NCBI RefSeq assembly: GCF_038443675.1
Contig: NZ_CP151762.1
Span: 2,542,001 to 2,606,000 of the forward strand
DNA: 64,000 bases
Source of the DNA: Yoonia sp. G8-12
Lineage (GTDB): Bacteria > Pseudomonadota > Alphaproteobacteria > Rhodobacterales > Rhodobacteraceae
Direction of reading: 5' to 3'
Positions 45,381-54,953 of this stretch are shown one piece after another (the stretch's first letter is position 1; each line of letters opens with the position of its first letter). The notes under the pieces were generated by a model. It saw only the letters and a list, made by a program, of their open reading frames with translations. It had not been told where the DNA came from and did no database searches. A program made the translations under genes and the position numbers.

Positions 45381-45632
45381 TTTTCACTCCCAGCTTGATG
45401 GCAGGGACCAATAGCGAACTCCACCTCCATCTAAAAGCGGTTAATATGGACCTACTTTTGCCAAAGGTTACCGTCATCAACCATGATATTCTTCATTAGG
45501 GTCCTCACCCCAAGCATTGCACAAATCAACAAATCGACCGAAGCCTAGCTTCAATCGGCATCAGAAACCGGTAAACTGCGCCAGAATAGATTGCGCCACA
45601 TCTGGCGCCACTGAACCAAAAGGATACTCGGT

Positions 45633-46298
45633 TTGATTGTTGGTCTCGGACATCCACGGTGTGGCACAGGCTTCACATCTGCGCTGCTACGCCAGAGCGG
45701 CCTCGCGATAGGGCATGAAGAACCTGGCGAGGACGGCATGGTCTCTTGGATGTTTGCTGCTGAAAGTGCGCGCGTGCCATTTGGCGTGCCGATCGGACCA
45801 CTGGGTGAAACCCACAGGGTGTTTTGTGTTGCGCGGTCTCCTCTTGCGGCGGTCCCGTCTATTATTGGCGAGAACAGGGTGAAGAAAAGTTACCGATTTC
45901 GACGCAACCACCTGCGGCGGATACTTGGCCATGATATCCTGCCCGAAGAAATTGTTGACCCGCTTTTCTGTGCGGTCATCTCTTATGTTTATTGGTTCGA
46001 GTTGTGTTTGTCGCATAATCCTAGCGTTATTTTCAGGGTGGATCGTGAAAGTGACGATCAGCAGCTTGGGGATTTTGTTGGTCGAAGAATTGTCAGGTCA
46101 GACGATATCTACCGAAATTCGCGCCCCCGCAGGAAACGCAAGTTGACGTTTGAACCGGCTGATCTTTGCCGGCTACCAAACGACCTGTTGGTCAGGTTTG
46201 CCGTCATCGCAACCAAGCTGGGCTACGCCGAGGACGCGCTGCAAGTCGCCACACTGCTAGAAACGGTGTCGGCACAGGGCCCCCTTGAACATACTTGA
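45633..46298 (+). CDS. Sulfotransferase-like P-loop protein
   Basis: A 221-residue protein starting at TTG 45633 behind AAAAGGATACTCGG. The N-terminus MIVGLGHPRCGTGFTSALLR has the PAPS-binding loop pattern (PRxGTxFT) of the sulfotransferase superfamily, and VFCVARSPLAAVPSIIGEN resembles the second PAPS-binding stretch with conserved Arg and Ser. It lacks other family marks I could name, so substrate and even activity are open. It stands alone between panB and a peptide-type binding protein and is less GC-rich in its middle part. Confidence 0.65.
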   Translation: MIVGLGHPRCGTGFTSALLRQSGLAIGHEEPGEDGMVSWMFAAESARVPFGVPIGPLGETHRVFCVARSPLAAVPSIIGENRVKKSYRFRRNHLRRILGHDILPEEIVDPLFCAVISYVYWFELCLSHNPSVIFRVDRESDDQQLGDFVGRRIVRSDDIYRNSRPRRKRKLTFEPADLCRLPNDLLVRFAVIATKLGYAEDALQVATLLETVSAQGPLEHT

Positions 46299-46347
46299 TT
46301 TGACCCTTCATTCCGTCAACACTTCCCCCAGCCATAGGGGGTACATC

Positions 46348-47823
46348 ATGCATCATCTCAAGACACTCGCCGCGTCCACTGCCGTTGTTCTTTGCGCGTC
46401 CGGCGCCTTGGCCCAGGATAGCATCACCGTTGCGATCCAGTTGGAGCCACCGAACCTTGACCCCACGGGCGGCGCGGCGCAGGCGATTGACAGTGTGCTT
46501 TACGCCAACGTGTTTGAGGGCCTTACTCGGTTTGATGCCGATGGCGCGATCATCCGTGGCCTTGCCCAAAGCTGGGATATCTCGGATGACGGTCTGGTCT
46601 ACACCTTCAACCTTGCCGCTGGTGTCACCTTCCATGATGGCACCACGATGGACGCCGAGGACGTGAAATTCAGCCTCGACCGCGCCCGCGCCGAGGATAG
46701 CACGAATGCGCAAAAAGGCCTGTTTGCGGGAATCACCGATGTCACCGTGATTGATCCGCTGACCGTGCAGGTCACATTGGATCAACCCAACGGTAGTTTC
46801 CTGTTCAACATGGCATGGGGGGATGCGGTGATCGTGGCCTCTGAAAGCATCGAAAACATCGCGTCGAATCCCATCGGCACTGGCCCTTTCACCTTCACCG
46901 ATTGGGTGCAGGGCGACCGGTTGGAACTGACACGCAACGACGCTTACTGGGGAACTGCGCCCGCGTTGGAAAGCGCCACGTTCCGCTTCATCTCTGATCC
47001 CACCGCCGCTTTTGCCGCTGTGATGGCCGAGGACGTTGACGCCTTCGTCGGCTTCCCCGCCCCCGAAAACCTGCCGCAGTTTGAGGCTGATCCGCGTTTT
47101 CAGGTCCTTGTCGGCAATACCGAGGGCGAAACGATCCTATCGACCAACAACATGATGCCACCCTTCGATGATGTCCGCGTGCGCAAGGCGTTGGCCCACG
47201 CCATTGACCGCCAAGCCATCATTGACGGCGCGATGTTCGGCTATGGCACCCCCATTGGCACGCATTTCGCCCCCCATAACCCCGACTACGTCGATCTGCT
47301 GGCTAATTCGCAATACGACCCCGAACTTGCCCGCAGCCTTCTGGCCGAGGCAGGCTTTGCTGACGGTTTCACCACGACACTAAAACTGCCGCCGCCCTCC
47401 TATGCACGGCGCGGCGGCGAGATTATCGCAAGCCAGTTGCGCGAGGTCGGGATCGAGACCGAGATCACAAACCTTGAATGGGCGCAGTGGATCGAAGAGG
47501 TCTTCACCAACAAGGATTTTGGCTTGTCCATCGTCAGCCACACCGAACCCATGGATATCGGCATTTACGCCAATCCGGAGTATTATTTCCAATACGACAA
47601 CCCAGCATTCCAAGAGCTGATGGAAACGCTCAACGCCACAACAGACCCTGCGAAACGCAGCGACCTGCTGGCGCAAGCGCAAACCATCATCTCCGAAGAT
47701 TACGTCAACGGTTATCTCTTTGAGTTGGCGGTCGCGACCGTCGCGAAAGCAGGGCTGCAAGGGCTTTGGGTCAACCAGCCTACCGCCGCCGTTGACCTGA
47801 CCGGCGTCAGCTGGAGCAACTAA
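46348..47823 (+). CDS. ABC transporter substrate-binding protein, family 5 (peptide/opine type)
   Basis: A 491-residue periplasmic binding protein. Signal peptide MHHLKTLAASTAVVLCASGA ends near ALAQ. The family-5 marks are QLEPPNLDPTGGAAQAIDS, ANVFEGLTRFD, LAQSWDISDDGLVYTFNLAA and GVTFHDGTTMDAEDVKFSLD. ATG 46348, behind AGGGGGTACATC, is preferred to 46285. Its permeases and ATPase begin 750 bases downstream, beyond ribH on the other strand. Di/oligopeptides, glutathione or opines are the likely cargo. Confidence 0.9.
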   Translation: MHHLKTLAASTAVVLCASGALAQDSITVAIQLEPPNLDPTGGAAQAIDSVLYANVFEGLTRFDADGAIIRGLAQSWDISDDGLVYTFNLAAGVTFHDGTTMDAEDVKFSLDRARAEDSTNAQKGLFAGITDVTVIDPLTVQVTLDQPNGSFLFNMAWGDAVIVASESIENIASNPIGTGPFTFTDWVQGDRLELTRNDAYWGTAPALESATFRFISDPTAAFAAVMAEDVDAFVGFPAPENLPQFEADPRFQVLVGNTEGETILSTNNMMPPFDDVRVRKALAHAIDRQAIIDGAMFGYGTPIGTHFAPHNPDYVDLLANSQYDPELARSLLAEAGFADGFTTTLKLPPPSYARRGGEIIASQLREVGIETEITNLEWAQWIEEVFTNKDFGLSIVSHTEPMDIGIYANPEYYFQYDNPAFQELMETLNATTDPAKRSDLLAQAQTIISEDYVNGYLFELAVATVAKAGLQGLWVNQPTAAVDLTGVSWSN

Positions 47824-47828
47824 AGCAG

Positions 47829-47858
47829 TGCCCCCCGTAAAATCCTTGCGGGGGGGCA
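47829..47858. terminator. Hairpin between the binding protein gene and ribH
   Basis: TGCCCCCCG (47829-47837) pairs with CGGGGGGGCA (47849-47858) across an 11-base loop, 5 bases after the binding-protein stop and 5 before the convergent ribH stop. There is no long T tract, so termination may be partial. Confidence 0.7.
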
Positions 47859-47863
47859 TCCTT

Positions 47864-48304
47864 CTATGCGGCTCGTCTGGCAGAACTGCCAAGAGCAACA
47901 AGCGCCTTCGCGGCCTGCGCCGCCTCTTTGCCTTTCGTTACAAAGTGTTCGCGAAAGATCGCCCTATGATAGTCGGTCTCATGAAACTGATGCGGTGTCA
48001 GACTAACGGACAACACAGGCACCTGCGTATCCAAACCCACACGCATCAGGCCATCAACAACGGCACTGGCAACGAAATCGTGCCGGTAAATCCCACCATC
48101 GACGACCAAAGCGGCGCAGGCAATCGCATCATATTTGCCGCTGAGCGCCAGCTTTTGCGCCATCATCGGCATCTCGAACGCGCCGGGGACGTCAAAGACG
48201 GTCACCTGCTCGGCCGGAATTTCACTCAAAAATCCATCAAGCGACCGATCCACGATATCGGCATGCCAATTGGCCTTGATGAATGCAAACTGGGGAAGTG
48301 TCAT
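47864..48304 (-). CDS. ribH: RibH, 6,7-dimethyl-8-ribityllumazine synthase
   Basis: A 146-residue enzyme making the direct precursor of riboflavin. Seen: FAFIKANWHADIVDRSLDGF, the substrate loop VFDVPGAFEMPMMAQKLA and ALVVDGGIYRHDFVASAVVD with the catalytic histidine. Relatedness looks closer to the short RibH2 type of alphaproteobacteria. ATG 48304 behind AAAGGAGATCACACT is the start. It has its own FMN riboswitch upstream and no other rib genes nearby. Confidence 0.93.
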   Translation of the reverse strand: MTLPQFAFIKANWHADIVDRSLDGFLSEIPAEQVTVFDVPGAFEMPMMAQKLALSGKYDAIACAALVVDGGIYRHDFVASAVVDGLMRVGLDTQVPVLSVSLTPHQFHETDYHRAIFREHFVTKGKEAAQAAKALVALGSSARRAA

Positions 48305-48386
48305 AGTGTGATCTCCTTTTGGTTTCGACACGTCACCCAAGGCATCACACGGCACGCAGCGCACCCGACAGGCACACAACGCTCCG

Positions 48387-48524
48387 CATTCTCTTCCATC
48401 CGGACTATGACCGTCGGCTCAGGCATCACACCTGATCTGCTGACCCTTCCGCATGGAAGGCGCTCGCGGGCTCGTGGCGTTGCCACATACCGCCGGTGGG
48501 GAATTCCGCCCCGCCCTGAGAATA
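48387..48524 (-). promoter_or_regulatory. FMN riboswitch (RFN element) controlling ribH
   Basis: On the minus strand the RFN consensus can be read in order: TTCTCAGGGCGGGGCGGAAT, CCCCACCGGCGGTA, GAGCCCGCGAGCG, GGTCAGCAGATCAGGTG, AGCCGACGGTCATAGTCCGG and ATGGAAGAGAATG. The closing helix P1 is GAGAATA/CATTCTC (48518-48524 with 48387-48393). It lies 82 bases before the ribH ATG and should shut off ribH when FMN is plentiful. Confidence 0.95.
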
Positions 48525-48570
48525 GCGGCAATCTGACAGCCTCAATTAGTTTGGACAAGAGGCTGCGCGC

Positions 48571-49515
48571 ATGATCCGCTACACCCTTGGCAGGCTTACA
48601 TCACTAATCATTAGCCTCTTCGTCGCGTCCGTCGTCATCTTTGCGGTGATCGAAGTGATCCCCGGTGATCCTGCGGCCTTCATGCTGGGCGTGAATGCGC
48701 GACCTGACACGATTGCAGCCTTGCGCGCAGAAATGGGCCTCAATCAATCCGTCATGGCGCGATATTTCGATTGGGTCACGGGGCTGCTGAGGGGTGATTT
48801 TGGGCAGTCCTGGACTTATAAAACCCCTGTTGCAGACCTTGTCGCTGACCGCATCTGGGTCTCACTCCCTCTCGCAATTTACGCGCTCATCCTCTCCACG
48901 CTTGTTGCCTTTCCCGCTGGCATTTACGCGGCCAGTAGGCGCGGCAGCGCCGGTGACGTAGGCATCATGGGGGCCACCCAACTGGGCGTGGCAATCCCCA
49001 ACTTCTGGTTTGCCATGATCCTTGTGCTGATCTTCGCGATCAACCTGCGCTGGTTCTCGGCGGGTGGATTTCCGGGGTGGGGCAACCCGTTGCAAGCCAT
49101 CAAATCGCTCACCCTCCCCGCCATCGCACTCGCCCTGCCGCAAGCGGCCATCCTCGCGCGCGTCATGCGGTCATCCCTGCTGGACATGCTGGGCGAAGAC
49201 TTCATCCGTACCGCCCGCGCGAAAGGGCTATCGCGCCGCCAAGCGCTTTGGAAACACGCCGTCCGCAATGCGTTGATCCCAGTGCTGACGATCATCGGTT
49301 TGCAATTCTCGTTCCTGCTCGCAGGGGGCATCATCATTGAACAAGTCTTTTTCCTGCCCGGTCTTGGGCGTCTGATTTTCCAATCCATCAGCGCCCGCGA
49401 CCTGATCGTGGTAGAAAGCGTTGTCATGCTTTTGGTCTTCACCGTCATCATCGTGAACTTCCTCGTTGATCTGGCTTATGCCGCCGTCGATCCCCGTCTC
49501 AGGACCAAAGCATGA
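48571..49515 (+). CDS. ABC transporter permease, DppB type
   Basis: A 314-residue inner-membrane permease with about six spans. The start IRYTLGRLTSLIISLFVAS and the block IPGDPAAFMLG are typical of DppB/GsiC; the EAA loop is FIRTARAKGLSRRQALWKHA. It overlaps the next permease by 4 bases. The sequence upstream is the back side of the ribH riboswitch, so its promoter must lie there or transcription comes from the binding-protein gene. Confidence 0.93.
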   Translation: MIRYTLGRLTSLIISLFVASVVIFAVIEVIPGDPAAFMLGVNARPDTIAALRAEMGLNQSVMARYFDWVTGLLRGDFGQSWTYKTPVADLVADRIWVSLPLAIYALILSTLVAFPAGIYAASRRGSAGDVGIMGATQLGVAIPNFWFAMILVLIFAINLRWFSAGGFPGWGNPLQAIKSLTLPAIALALPQAAILARVMRSSLLDMLGEDFIRTARAKGLSRRQALWKHAVRNALIPVLTIIGLQFSFLLAGGIIIEQVFFLPGLGRLIFQSISARDLIVVESVVMLLVFTVIIVNFLVDLAYAAVDPRLRTKA

Positions 49516-50327
49516 GCCGCAATCTGATCATCGGCACAGTCCTCACCGCGCTTTTCATCATGCTCGCGGCGGTGTCCTTTGTCTGGACCCCCGCCGATAT
49601 CGAAACGCTGGATATTCCTAACAGATTGCAAGCCCCCAACGCAGCCAATCTACTGGGTACTGACCACTTCGGCCGCGATATCCTGTCGATGATCATGATG
49701 GGCGCGCGCACCTCGATTGCGGTCGCGCTGCTTGCCGTGGGCATCGGCATGGCGCTCGGTATCCCTTTGGGATTACTCGCTGCCGCACGGCACGGATCAT
49801 TCCTTGACGAACTGATCATGCGCGGCAACGACCTCGTCTTCGCCTTCCCCTCGCTCGTCATCGCCATCCTGATCACCGCAGTATTCGGCGCCTCTGCCGT
49901 CAACGCCATCATCGCTATCGGCATTTTCAACATCCCCGTTTTCGCCCGTCTGACACGGGGCGCTGCCCTGCCTTTGTGGGAACGTGATTTCATACTTACG
50001 GCCCGCGTCTGCGGCAAATCCGCCACGCGCATCTCCATCGAACATATCCTGCCCAACATCACCAACCTGATGATCGTGCAAGGCACAATCCAGTTCAGCC
50101 TTGGCATTCTGGCCGAGGCCGCCCTGTCCTACATCGGCCTCGGCGCACAGCCCCCGACCGCCAGCTGGGGGCGTATGCTGGCAGACGCGCAAACGCTGGT
50201 CAGCATCGCACCCCATGTCGCGCTCGTGCCAGGCATTGCCATTGTGCTGATGGTGCTGGGGCTGAACCTGATGGGCGACGGCCTGCGGGACTGGCTCGAT
50301 CCCCGCATCCGGGTGGTCCGTACATGA
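49512..50327 (+). CDS. ABC transporter permease, DppC type
   Basis: A 271-residue permease, partner of the preceding one. The family block NLLGTDHFGRDILSMIMMGA and the EAA loop FILTARVCGKSATRISIEHI are present, and it ends LRDWLDPRIRV as usual. It overlaps both neighbours by 4 bases, so the three genes are translationally coupled. Confidence 0.93.
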   Translation: MSRNLIIGTVLTALFIMLAAVSFVWTPADIETLDIPNRLQAPNAANLLGTDHFGRDILSMIMMGARTSIAVALLAVGIGMALGIPLGLLAAARHGSFLDELIMRGNDLVFAFPSLVIAILITAVFGASAVNAIIAIGIFNIPVFARLTRGAALPLWERDFILTARVCGKSATRISIEHILPNITNLMIVQGTIQFSLGILAEAALSYIGLGAQPPTASWGRMLADAQTLVSIAPHVALVPGIAIVLMVLGLNLMGDGLRDWLDPRIRVVRT

Positions 50328-51910
50328 GCCTGCTTGCGATCAAAGACCTGTCATTATCCATCGGCAACACCGAAATCCTGCATGACATTGATCTGGATAT
50401 TCAGGCTGGTGAAATCGTGGCAATCACCGGCGAAAGCGGCTCGGGCAAATCCATGACTGCACTGGCGGTCATGGGTCTGTTGCCGCGCGGTTCGGCCGCC
50501 ACAGGAAAAGTCATTCTGGATGGTACCGACATCCTGAAAACGGCAGAAAGCGACCTGTGTAAAATGCGCGGCAACGCGATGGGCATGGTGTTTCAAGAAC
50601 CGATGACCGCACTGAACCCTGTGCAAACGATTGGTGCACAGGTCGCCGAAACGATCCTGATCCATCAAAAAACACCCAAAGCAGAAGCCCACAATCGCGC
50701 CACAGCAATGCTGGAGCGGGTCGGGCTGAAAGTGTCGCCCAAACGCTATCCCCATGAACTGTCAGGTGGGCAGCGCCAGCGTGTTGTCATCGCCATGGCC
50801 ATCGCGCTGCGCCCTAAACTGCTCATCGCGGATGAGCCGACAACAGCGCTTGATGTCACGACGCAGGCGCGCATTCTCGATCTGCTGCGCGACCTTGTGC
50901 GCGAATTCGATATGGGGCTTTTGCTGATCACCCACGATCTGGCCGTCGTGGCCGATGTCGCCGATAAGATTGCCGTCATGCAACACGGGCGCGTCGTGGA
51001 ATCCGGCGAAACCCGCCACCTGCTTGCCCACATGCAGCACCCTTATACCAAGGCCCTTTTTGCCGCCTCGGCGCATGCCGTGTCGTTGCCCGAAGCGCCA
51101 GAGGCGTCCCCCATGTTGCAGGTCAAGAATGTCGCGCGCGACTATCCCATGGCGCGCACCGCCCTGTTGGGTCCGCGCCCCGTCTTCCGCGCCCTGCACG
51201 ACATCAGCCTTCACATCAACGCAGGCGAACGCGTCGGGCTAGTCGGTGAAAGCGGATGTGGAAAATCGACACTAACACGGGCTATTTTGGGCCTTGAGGA
51301 CGTACAGGCCGGTGAAATCACGCTTGACGGCGACCCTGTTTTCAGAGGCAGACACCCCAACCTTGCCGTGCGGCGCAAGATGCAGGTGGTCTTCCAAGAC
51401 CCCTACAGCAGCTTCAACCCCCGCCACCGCGTTGACCGTCTGATCACCGAACCCTTCCATTTACTGCCAACCCCGCCCACCGGCCAAGCGCGCATCACTG
51501 CCATTGCAAAGGCACTCACCGATGTGGGCCTCTCGCCCGATGACGCGGGCAAATACATCCACGAATTCTCAGGCGGACAGCGCCAGCGTATCGCCATCGC
51601 CCGCGCGCTGATTATCGCACCCGAACTCATCATCTTCGACGAAGCGGTCTCCGCGCTTGATGTGTCGGTCCGCGCCCAAGTGCTCGACTTGATCGCGGAA
51701 CTTTGCCGCAAACGGCCGCTGGCCTATCTTTTCATCAGCCATGATCTGTCTGTCGTGCGCACTGTCACTGACCGCGTGATGGTCATGCAGGCTGGAAAAA
51801 TCGTTGAACAAGGTGAAACAGAGACTGTTTTCACTCATCCACAACACCCCTACACCCAAACGCTGATTGCAGCAGCACCAAAGCTGCCGGACTTGGGAAG
51901 GGCGGGATAA
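50324..51910 (+). CDS. Fused ABC transporter ATPase, DppD-DppF type
   Basis: A 528-residue protein with two ATPase cassettes. The first has Walker A ITGESGSGKSMTAL and signature LSGGQRQRVVIAMAIA; the second has VGESGCGKSTLTRAILG and FSGGQRQRIAIARALI with IIFDEAVSALDVSVRAQ. Each cassette ends with the oligopeptide-type C-terminal stretch (HPYTKALFAA, HPYTQTLIAA). It completes a four-part importer. Confidence 0.94.
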   Translation: MSLLAIKDLSLSIGNTEILHDIDLDIQAGEIVAITGESGSGKSMTALAVMGLLPRGSAATGKVILDGTDILKTAESDLCKMRGNAMGMVFQEPMTALNPVQTIGAQVAETILIHQKTPKAEAHNRATAMLERVGLKVSPKRYPHELSGGQRQRVVIAMAIALRPKLLIADEPTTALDVTTQARILDLLRDLVREFDMGLLLITHDLAVVADVADKIAVMQHGRVVESGETRHLLAHMQHPYTKALFAASAHAVSLPEAPEASPMLQVKNVARDYPMARTALLGPRPVFRALHDISLHINAGERVGLVGESGCGKSTLTRAILGLEDVQAGEITLDGDPVFRGRHPNLAVRRKMQVVFQDPYSSFNPRHRVDRLITEPFHLLPTPPTGQARITAIAKALTDVGLSPDDAGKYIHEFSGGQRQRIAIARALIIAPELIIFDEAVSALDVSVRAQVLDLIAELCRKRPLAYLFISHDLSVVRTVTDRVMVMQAGKIVEQGETETVFTHPQHPYTQTLIAAAPKLPDLGRAG

Positions 51911-51967
51911 GAAAGCGATTGCAGCGCCGCCCGCGTCCATTACGCTGCGAGCGAAAGAGGGGGCGTC

Positions 51968-52705
51968 ATGCGACTAAAAGGCAAAAAGGCCATCGTAACT
52001 GGGGGTGGTTCCGGCTTTGGTGCGGGGATCGCACGCAAATTCGCGACTGAGGGGTGCCATGTTTTCGTCGTTGATATCAATCTGGAAGGCGCGCGGAGCA
52101 TCGCGGATGAAATCGGCGGCACCGCAATCGTCTGTGACGTCTCAAACGCGGAATCAGTATCTAACATGGCTAAAACCGTCCTTTCCCAAGGGCCCTTGGA
52201 TATTCTTGTCAACAACGCGGGCATAACCCATCTGCCCAGCGCGTTAGAAGACGTGACCGAGGACGACTTTGACCGCGTCTTTGCCGTGAACATGAAATCG
52301 GTCTACCTGACCGCCCGCGCCTTTGTCCCCCATTTCAAAGAGCGCAAGCGCGGCGCGATCCTGAACGTGGCGTCCACCGCGGGCATATCACCGCGCCCGC
52401 GCCTGAACTGGTATAACGCGTCCAAAGGCTGGATGATCACCGCGACCAAAACGATGGCGGTTGAACTTGCCCCCGACGGCATCCGCGTCAACGCGATCAA
52501 CCCCGTGGCGGGCGACACGCCCTTGCTCAAATCCTTCATGGGCGGGGACACACCAGAAATCCGCGCCAAATTTTTGTCCACGATCCCACTAGGCCGTTTT
52601 TCCACCCCCGAGGACATGGGCAACGCTGCCTGTTTCCTGTGCTCGGACGAGGCGAGCATGATCACCGGTGTCGCAATGGAGGTGGACGGTGGCCGCTGTA
52701 TCTAA
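51968..52705 (+). CDS. Short-chain dehydrogenase/reductase
   Basis: A 245-residue SDR oxidoreductase. The cofactor motif is IVTGGGSGFGAGIARKFA (TGxxxGxG), NNAGITHLP follows, and the catalytic Ser-Tyr-Lys are in NVASTAGISPRPRLNWYNAS with WYNASKGW. VDINLEGA after the second strand suggests NAD preference. Substrate unknown. It follows the peptide importer by 57 bases and overlaps the next gene, which may share its pathway. Confidence 0.88.
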   Translation: MRLKGKKAIVTGGGSGFGAGIARKFATEGCHVFVVDINLEGARSIADEIGGTAIVCDVSNAESVSNMAKTVLSQGPLDILVNNAGITHLPSALEDVTEDDFDRVFAVNMKSVYLTARAFVPHFKERKRGAILNVASTAGISPRPRLNWYNASKGWMITATKTMAVELAPDGIRVNAINPVAGDTPLLKSFMGGDTPEIRAKFLSTIPLGRFSTPEDMGNAACFLCSDEASMITGVAMEVDGGRCI

Positions 52706-53708
52706 AGGACCGCGCAACCTGATCACCGATGTCGCGGGACTGCGCGTTGGGAACGCACAGGACGACCACATCAAGACCGGCACTACGGTACTTGCGGGTG
52801 ATAAACCCTTCACAGCCAGCGTGCACGTCATGGGCGGCGCTCCGGGGACCAAGGAAACCGATCTGCTCGCCCCTGATAAGACCGTGGAACAGATCGACGC
52901 GCTTGTGCTGTCGGGCGGGTCGGCCTTTGGGCTTGATGCCTGTTCCGGGGTCATGGACGGGCTGCGCGCGATGGGGCGGGGGTTCGCGATTGGCGCAATG
53001 CGCATCCCCATCGTACCCGGTGCGATCATCTTTGATCTGATCAATGGCGGAGCAAAGGATTGGGACGAAAACCCCTACCGCGCGCTGGGGCGCGAAGCGC
53101 TGCAAAACGCGTCCGAGGAATTCGCCACAGGCACGGCAGGGGCTGGCACCGGCGCAATGGCCGCCATGCAAAAAGGCGGGCTTGGGTCTGCGTCGCTGAT
53201 ACTGCCAGACGGCACAACCGTCGGCGCGTTGGTCGTGGTCAACGCATTGGGCAGCGTCACAACACCGGGCGACAAACACTTCTGGGCCGCCCCGTTCGAA
53301 CTGGGTGGCGAATTCGGCGGCGCGGGCCCCGACCCAACCACAGGGCACGTGACCCCCGCAAAGAGCCGCAAAGAGCAAGCAATGATGCTACAAGCCACCC
53401 AAGGGGCCAATACAACCATCGCGATCGTCGCCACCGACGCACCCTTGAACAAAACCCAATGCCATAGATTGGCGGTGACCGCCCACGACGGCATGGCGCG
53501 GGCGATTGTGCCATCGCATACGCCGCTTGATGGTGATCTGGTGTTCGGTGTGTCCACAGGCGAAGGCGCAGCCGTCGATCAAACCAAATTCCGCGAAATT
53601 GCCGCAGCAGGGGCTGTTTGCCTTAGCCGTGCAATCGCGCGCGGGGTCTATGACGCGACAAAGGCCCCCGGCGACATCATCCCTACCTACCGTGACATGA
53701 ATGGCTAG
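52689..53708 (+). CDS. P1-family (DmpA/NylC-like) N-terminal nucleophile peptidase
   Basis: A 339-residue protein of the P1/S58 family, self-processing aminopeptidases or amide hydrolases. Features: NLITDVAGLRVGNAQDDH at the start, LVLSGGSAFGLDACSGVMDG and GALVVVNALGSVTTPG in the region of the cleavage site; IAIVATDAPLNKTQCHRLAV follows. GTG 52689 behind GGAGGTGGACG is chosen; GTG 52668 is the alternative. It overlaps the SDR by 17 bases. Together with the peptide importer it suggests use of peptides or D-/beta-peptides. Confidence 0.85.
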   Translation: MAAVSKGPRNLITDVAGLRVGNAQDDHIKTGTTVLAGDKPFTASVHVMGGAPGTKETDLLAPDKTVEQIDALVLSGGSAFGLDACSGVMDGLRAMGRGFAIGAMRIPIVPGAIIFDLINGGAKDWDENPYRALGREALQNASEEFATGTAGAGTGAMAAMQKGGLGSASLILPDGTTVGALVVVNALGSVTTPGDKHFWAAPFELGGEFGGAGPDPTTGHVTPAKSRKEQAMMLQATQGANTTIAIVATDAPLNKTQCHRLAVTAHDGMARAIVPSHTPLDGDLVFGVSTGEGAAVDQTKFREIAAAGAVCLSRAIARGVYDATKAPGDIIPTYRDMNG

Positions 53709-54883
53709 GGCGCAAAGGCACCTTCATAGATTTCCGGAATGCTGCCACCGGTCGCGACCAGCGCGCCCAACCGTCCAATCTCATCCGCGCATTTCGCGGC
53801 GGCCCCATTTCCGGCGGTCAGGGCGATGATATGGTCGGTCTGCGAATAGATAAACGGATTGCCATTCGGTGAAAACGACGTCGCGCAGCTATCATAACTG
53901 ATCGACCGGTATTTCAGGTCCGGCATTAGTTCGATTAGAATTTCCGACATCGCTGCCCCCGCCACCGGATCACCGCCACTGCGGAACCACGCGATCATGT
54001 CGTCCACGGTGTGCAGTTCAGTATCCACCGCATCACCGCCGATTTTGATGTAGGTTTTGCCATCGGGATAAAGCACCGGCGGCAGGATGTAAGGATCTTC
54101 ATACCGGCCCGGTGGTACGTAAATCACCGAAGGCATCTTTGACAGCCGCGCGGCCTCGCCCGCGTCCAGTTCAAAGAACGCGATCGTGCGCGCATAAACC
54201 CGCATCGGGATCGGGTCTGGTAAAAGCCCCTCGGCCTTGGAAAAGGCGCCACAGGCCACGATCACCCTATCGGCGGTCAATACATCACCGCCCGCGCAAT
54301 GGACTTGTGCGGTGCCAGCCGCCTCAGAAATACGCACGACCGTATCGCGATGCAGTGTAGCACCCGCCTTGGCCGCCGCCGTGATCTCGGCCTTCACATG
54401 CAGGCGCGGGTTGATCCAGCCTGCGTCAACCTCCTCATGCAGCGCCAAAATTCCTTCGGGAAACGCAAATTCAGGAAACTGCGCCGCCAATTCCGCACCG
54501 CGCAATGGCCTGTGCGCGACACCATTCGCCTGCGCATGACGTTGCGCATTCAGGATATAGTCCCGCTCCGCGCCCACTTCCGTTCCAGCTACAATCACGC
54601 CCGCAGGCGTATAGAAAGGCTGCCCGCCCTTCTTGGCGATCTCGGGATAGCGCGCGATCGCCTCTTGCGCAAAACGGGCCCAGTTCTTGCGCGTATCAAT
54701 TTTGCGGGTGATCCGCGCCTGATCATAATGGCTGGCGAAAACGCCCGTATGGCTGGCCTTCACGACAGGTTCTTCCGGTCCAACCAGTGCGGTTTTCACA
54801 CCCATTTCCGCCAGATGACGCGCCGCGGCACTGCCCATCAAACCGGCGCCCACCACAATCACATCATAACTTTGGTCTGTCAT
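53705..54883 (-). CDS. FAD-dependent amino acid/amine oxidoreductase (DAO family)
   Basis: A 392-residue flavoprotein of the D-amino acid oxidase/sarcosine oxidase type. The FAD motif is VVGAGLMGSAAARHLAEMG (about 11-29); IVACGAFSKAEGLLPDPI and the C-terminal IALTAGNGAAAKCADEIGRL are usual. Substrate unknown. Its stop and that of the convergent peptidase share the four bases CTAG. Confidence 0.85.
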   Translation of the reverse strand: MTDQSYDVIVVGAGLMGSAAARHLAEMGVKTALVGPEEPVVKASHTGVFASHYDQARITRKIDTRKNWARFAQEAIARYPEIAKKGGQPFYTPAGVIVAGTEVGAERDYILNAQRHAQANGVAHRPLRGAELAAQFPEFAFPEGILALHEEVDAGWINPRLHVKAEITAAAKAGATLHRDTVVRISEAAGTAQVHCAGGDVLTADRVIVACGAFSKAEGLLPDPIPMRVYARTIAFFELDAGEAARLSKMPSVIYVPPGRYEDPYILPPVLYPDGKTYIKIGGDAVDTELHTVDDMIAWFRSGGDPVAGAAMSEILIELMPDLKYRSISYDSCATSFSPNGNPFIYSQTDHIIALTAGNGAAAKCADEIGRLGALVATGGSIPEIYEGAFAP

Positions 54884-54953
54884 GCTGGTCCCCGTCTCAT
54901 CCGATTATTGAAAGACCATGCCAAGCGTTTCGGCAAAAGAAAATAGGCTGATT

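Noticed and set aside
45381..45632. A possible small gene or RNA between panB and the sulfotransferase-like gene
   Set aside because: No ORF with a ribosome site and no stable hairpin series; read as a divergent promoter region.
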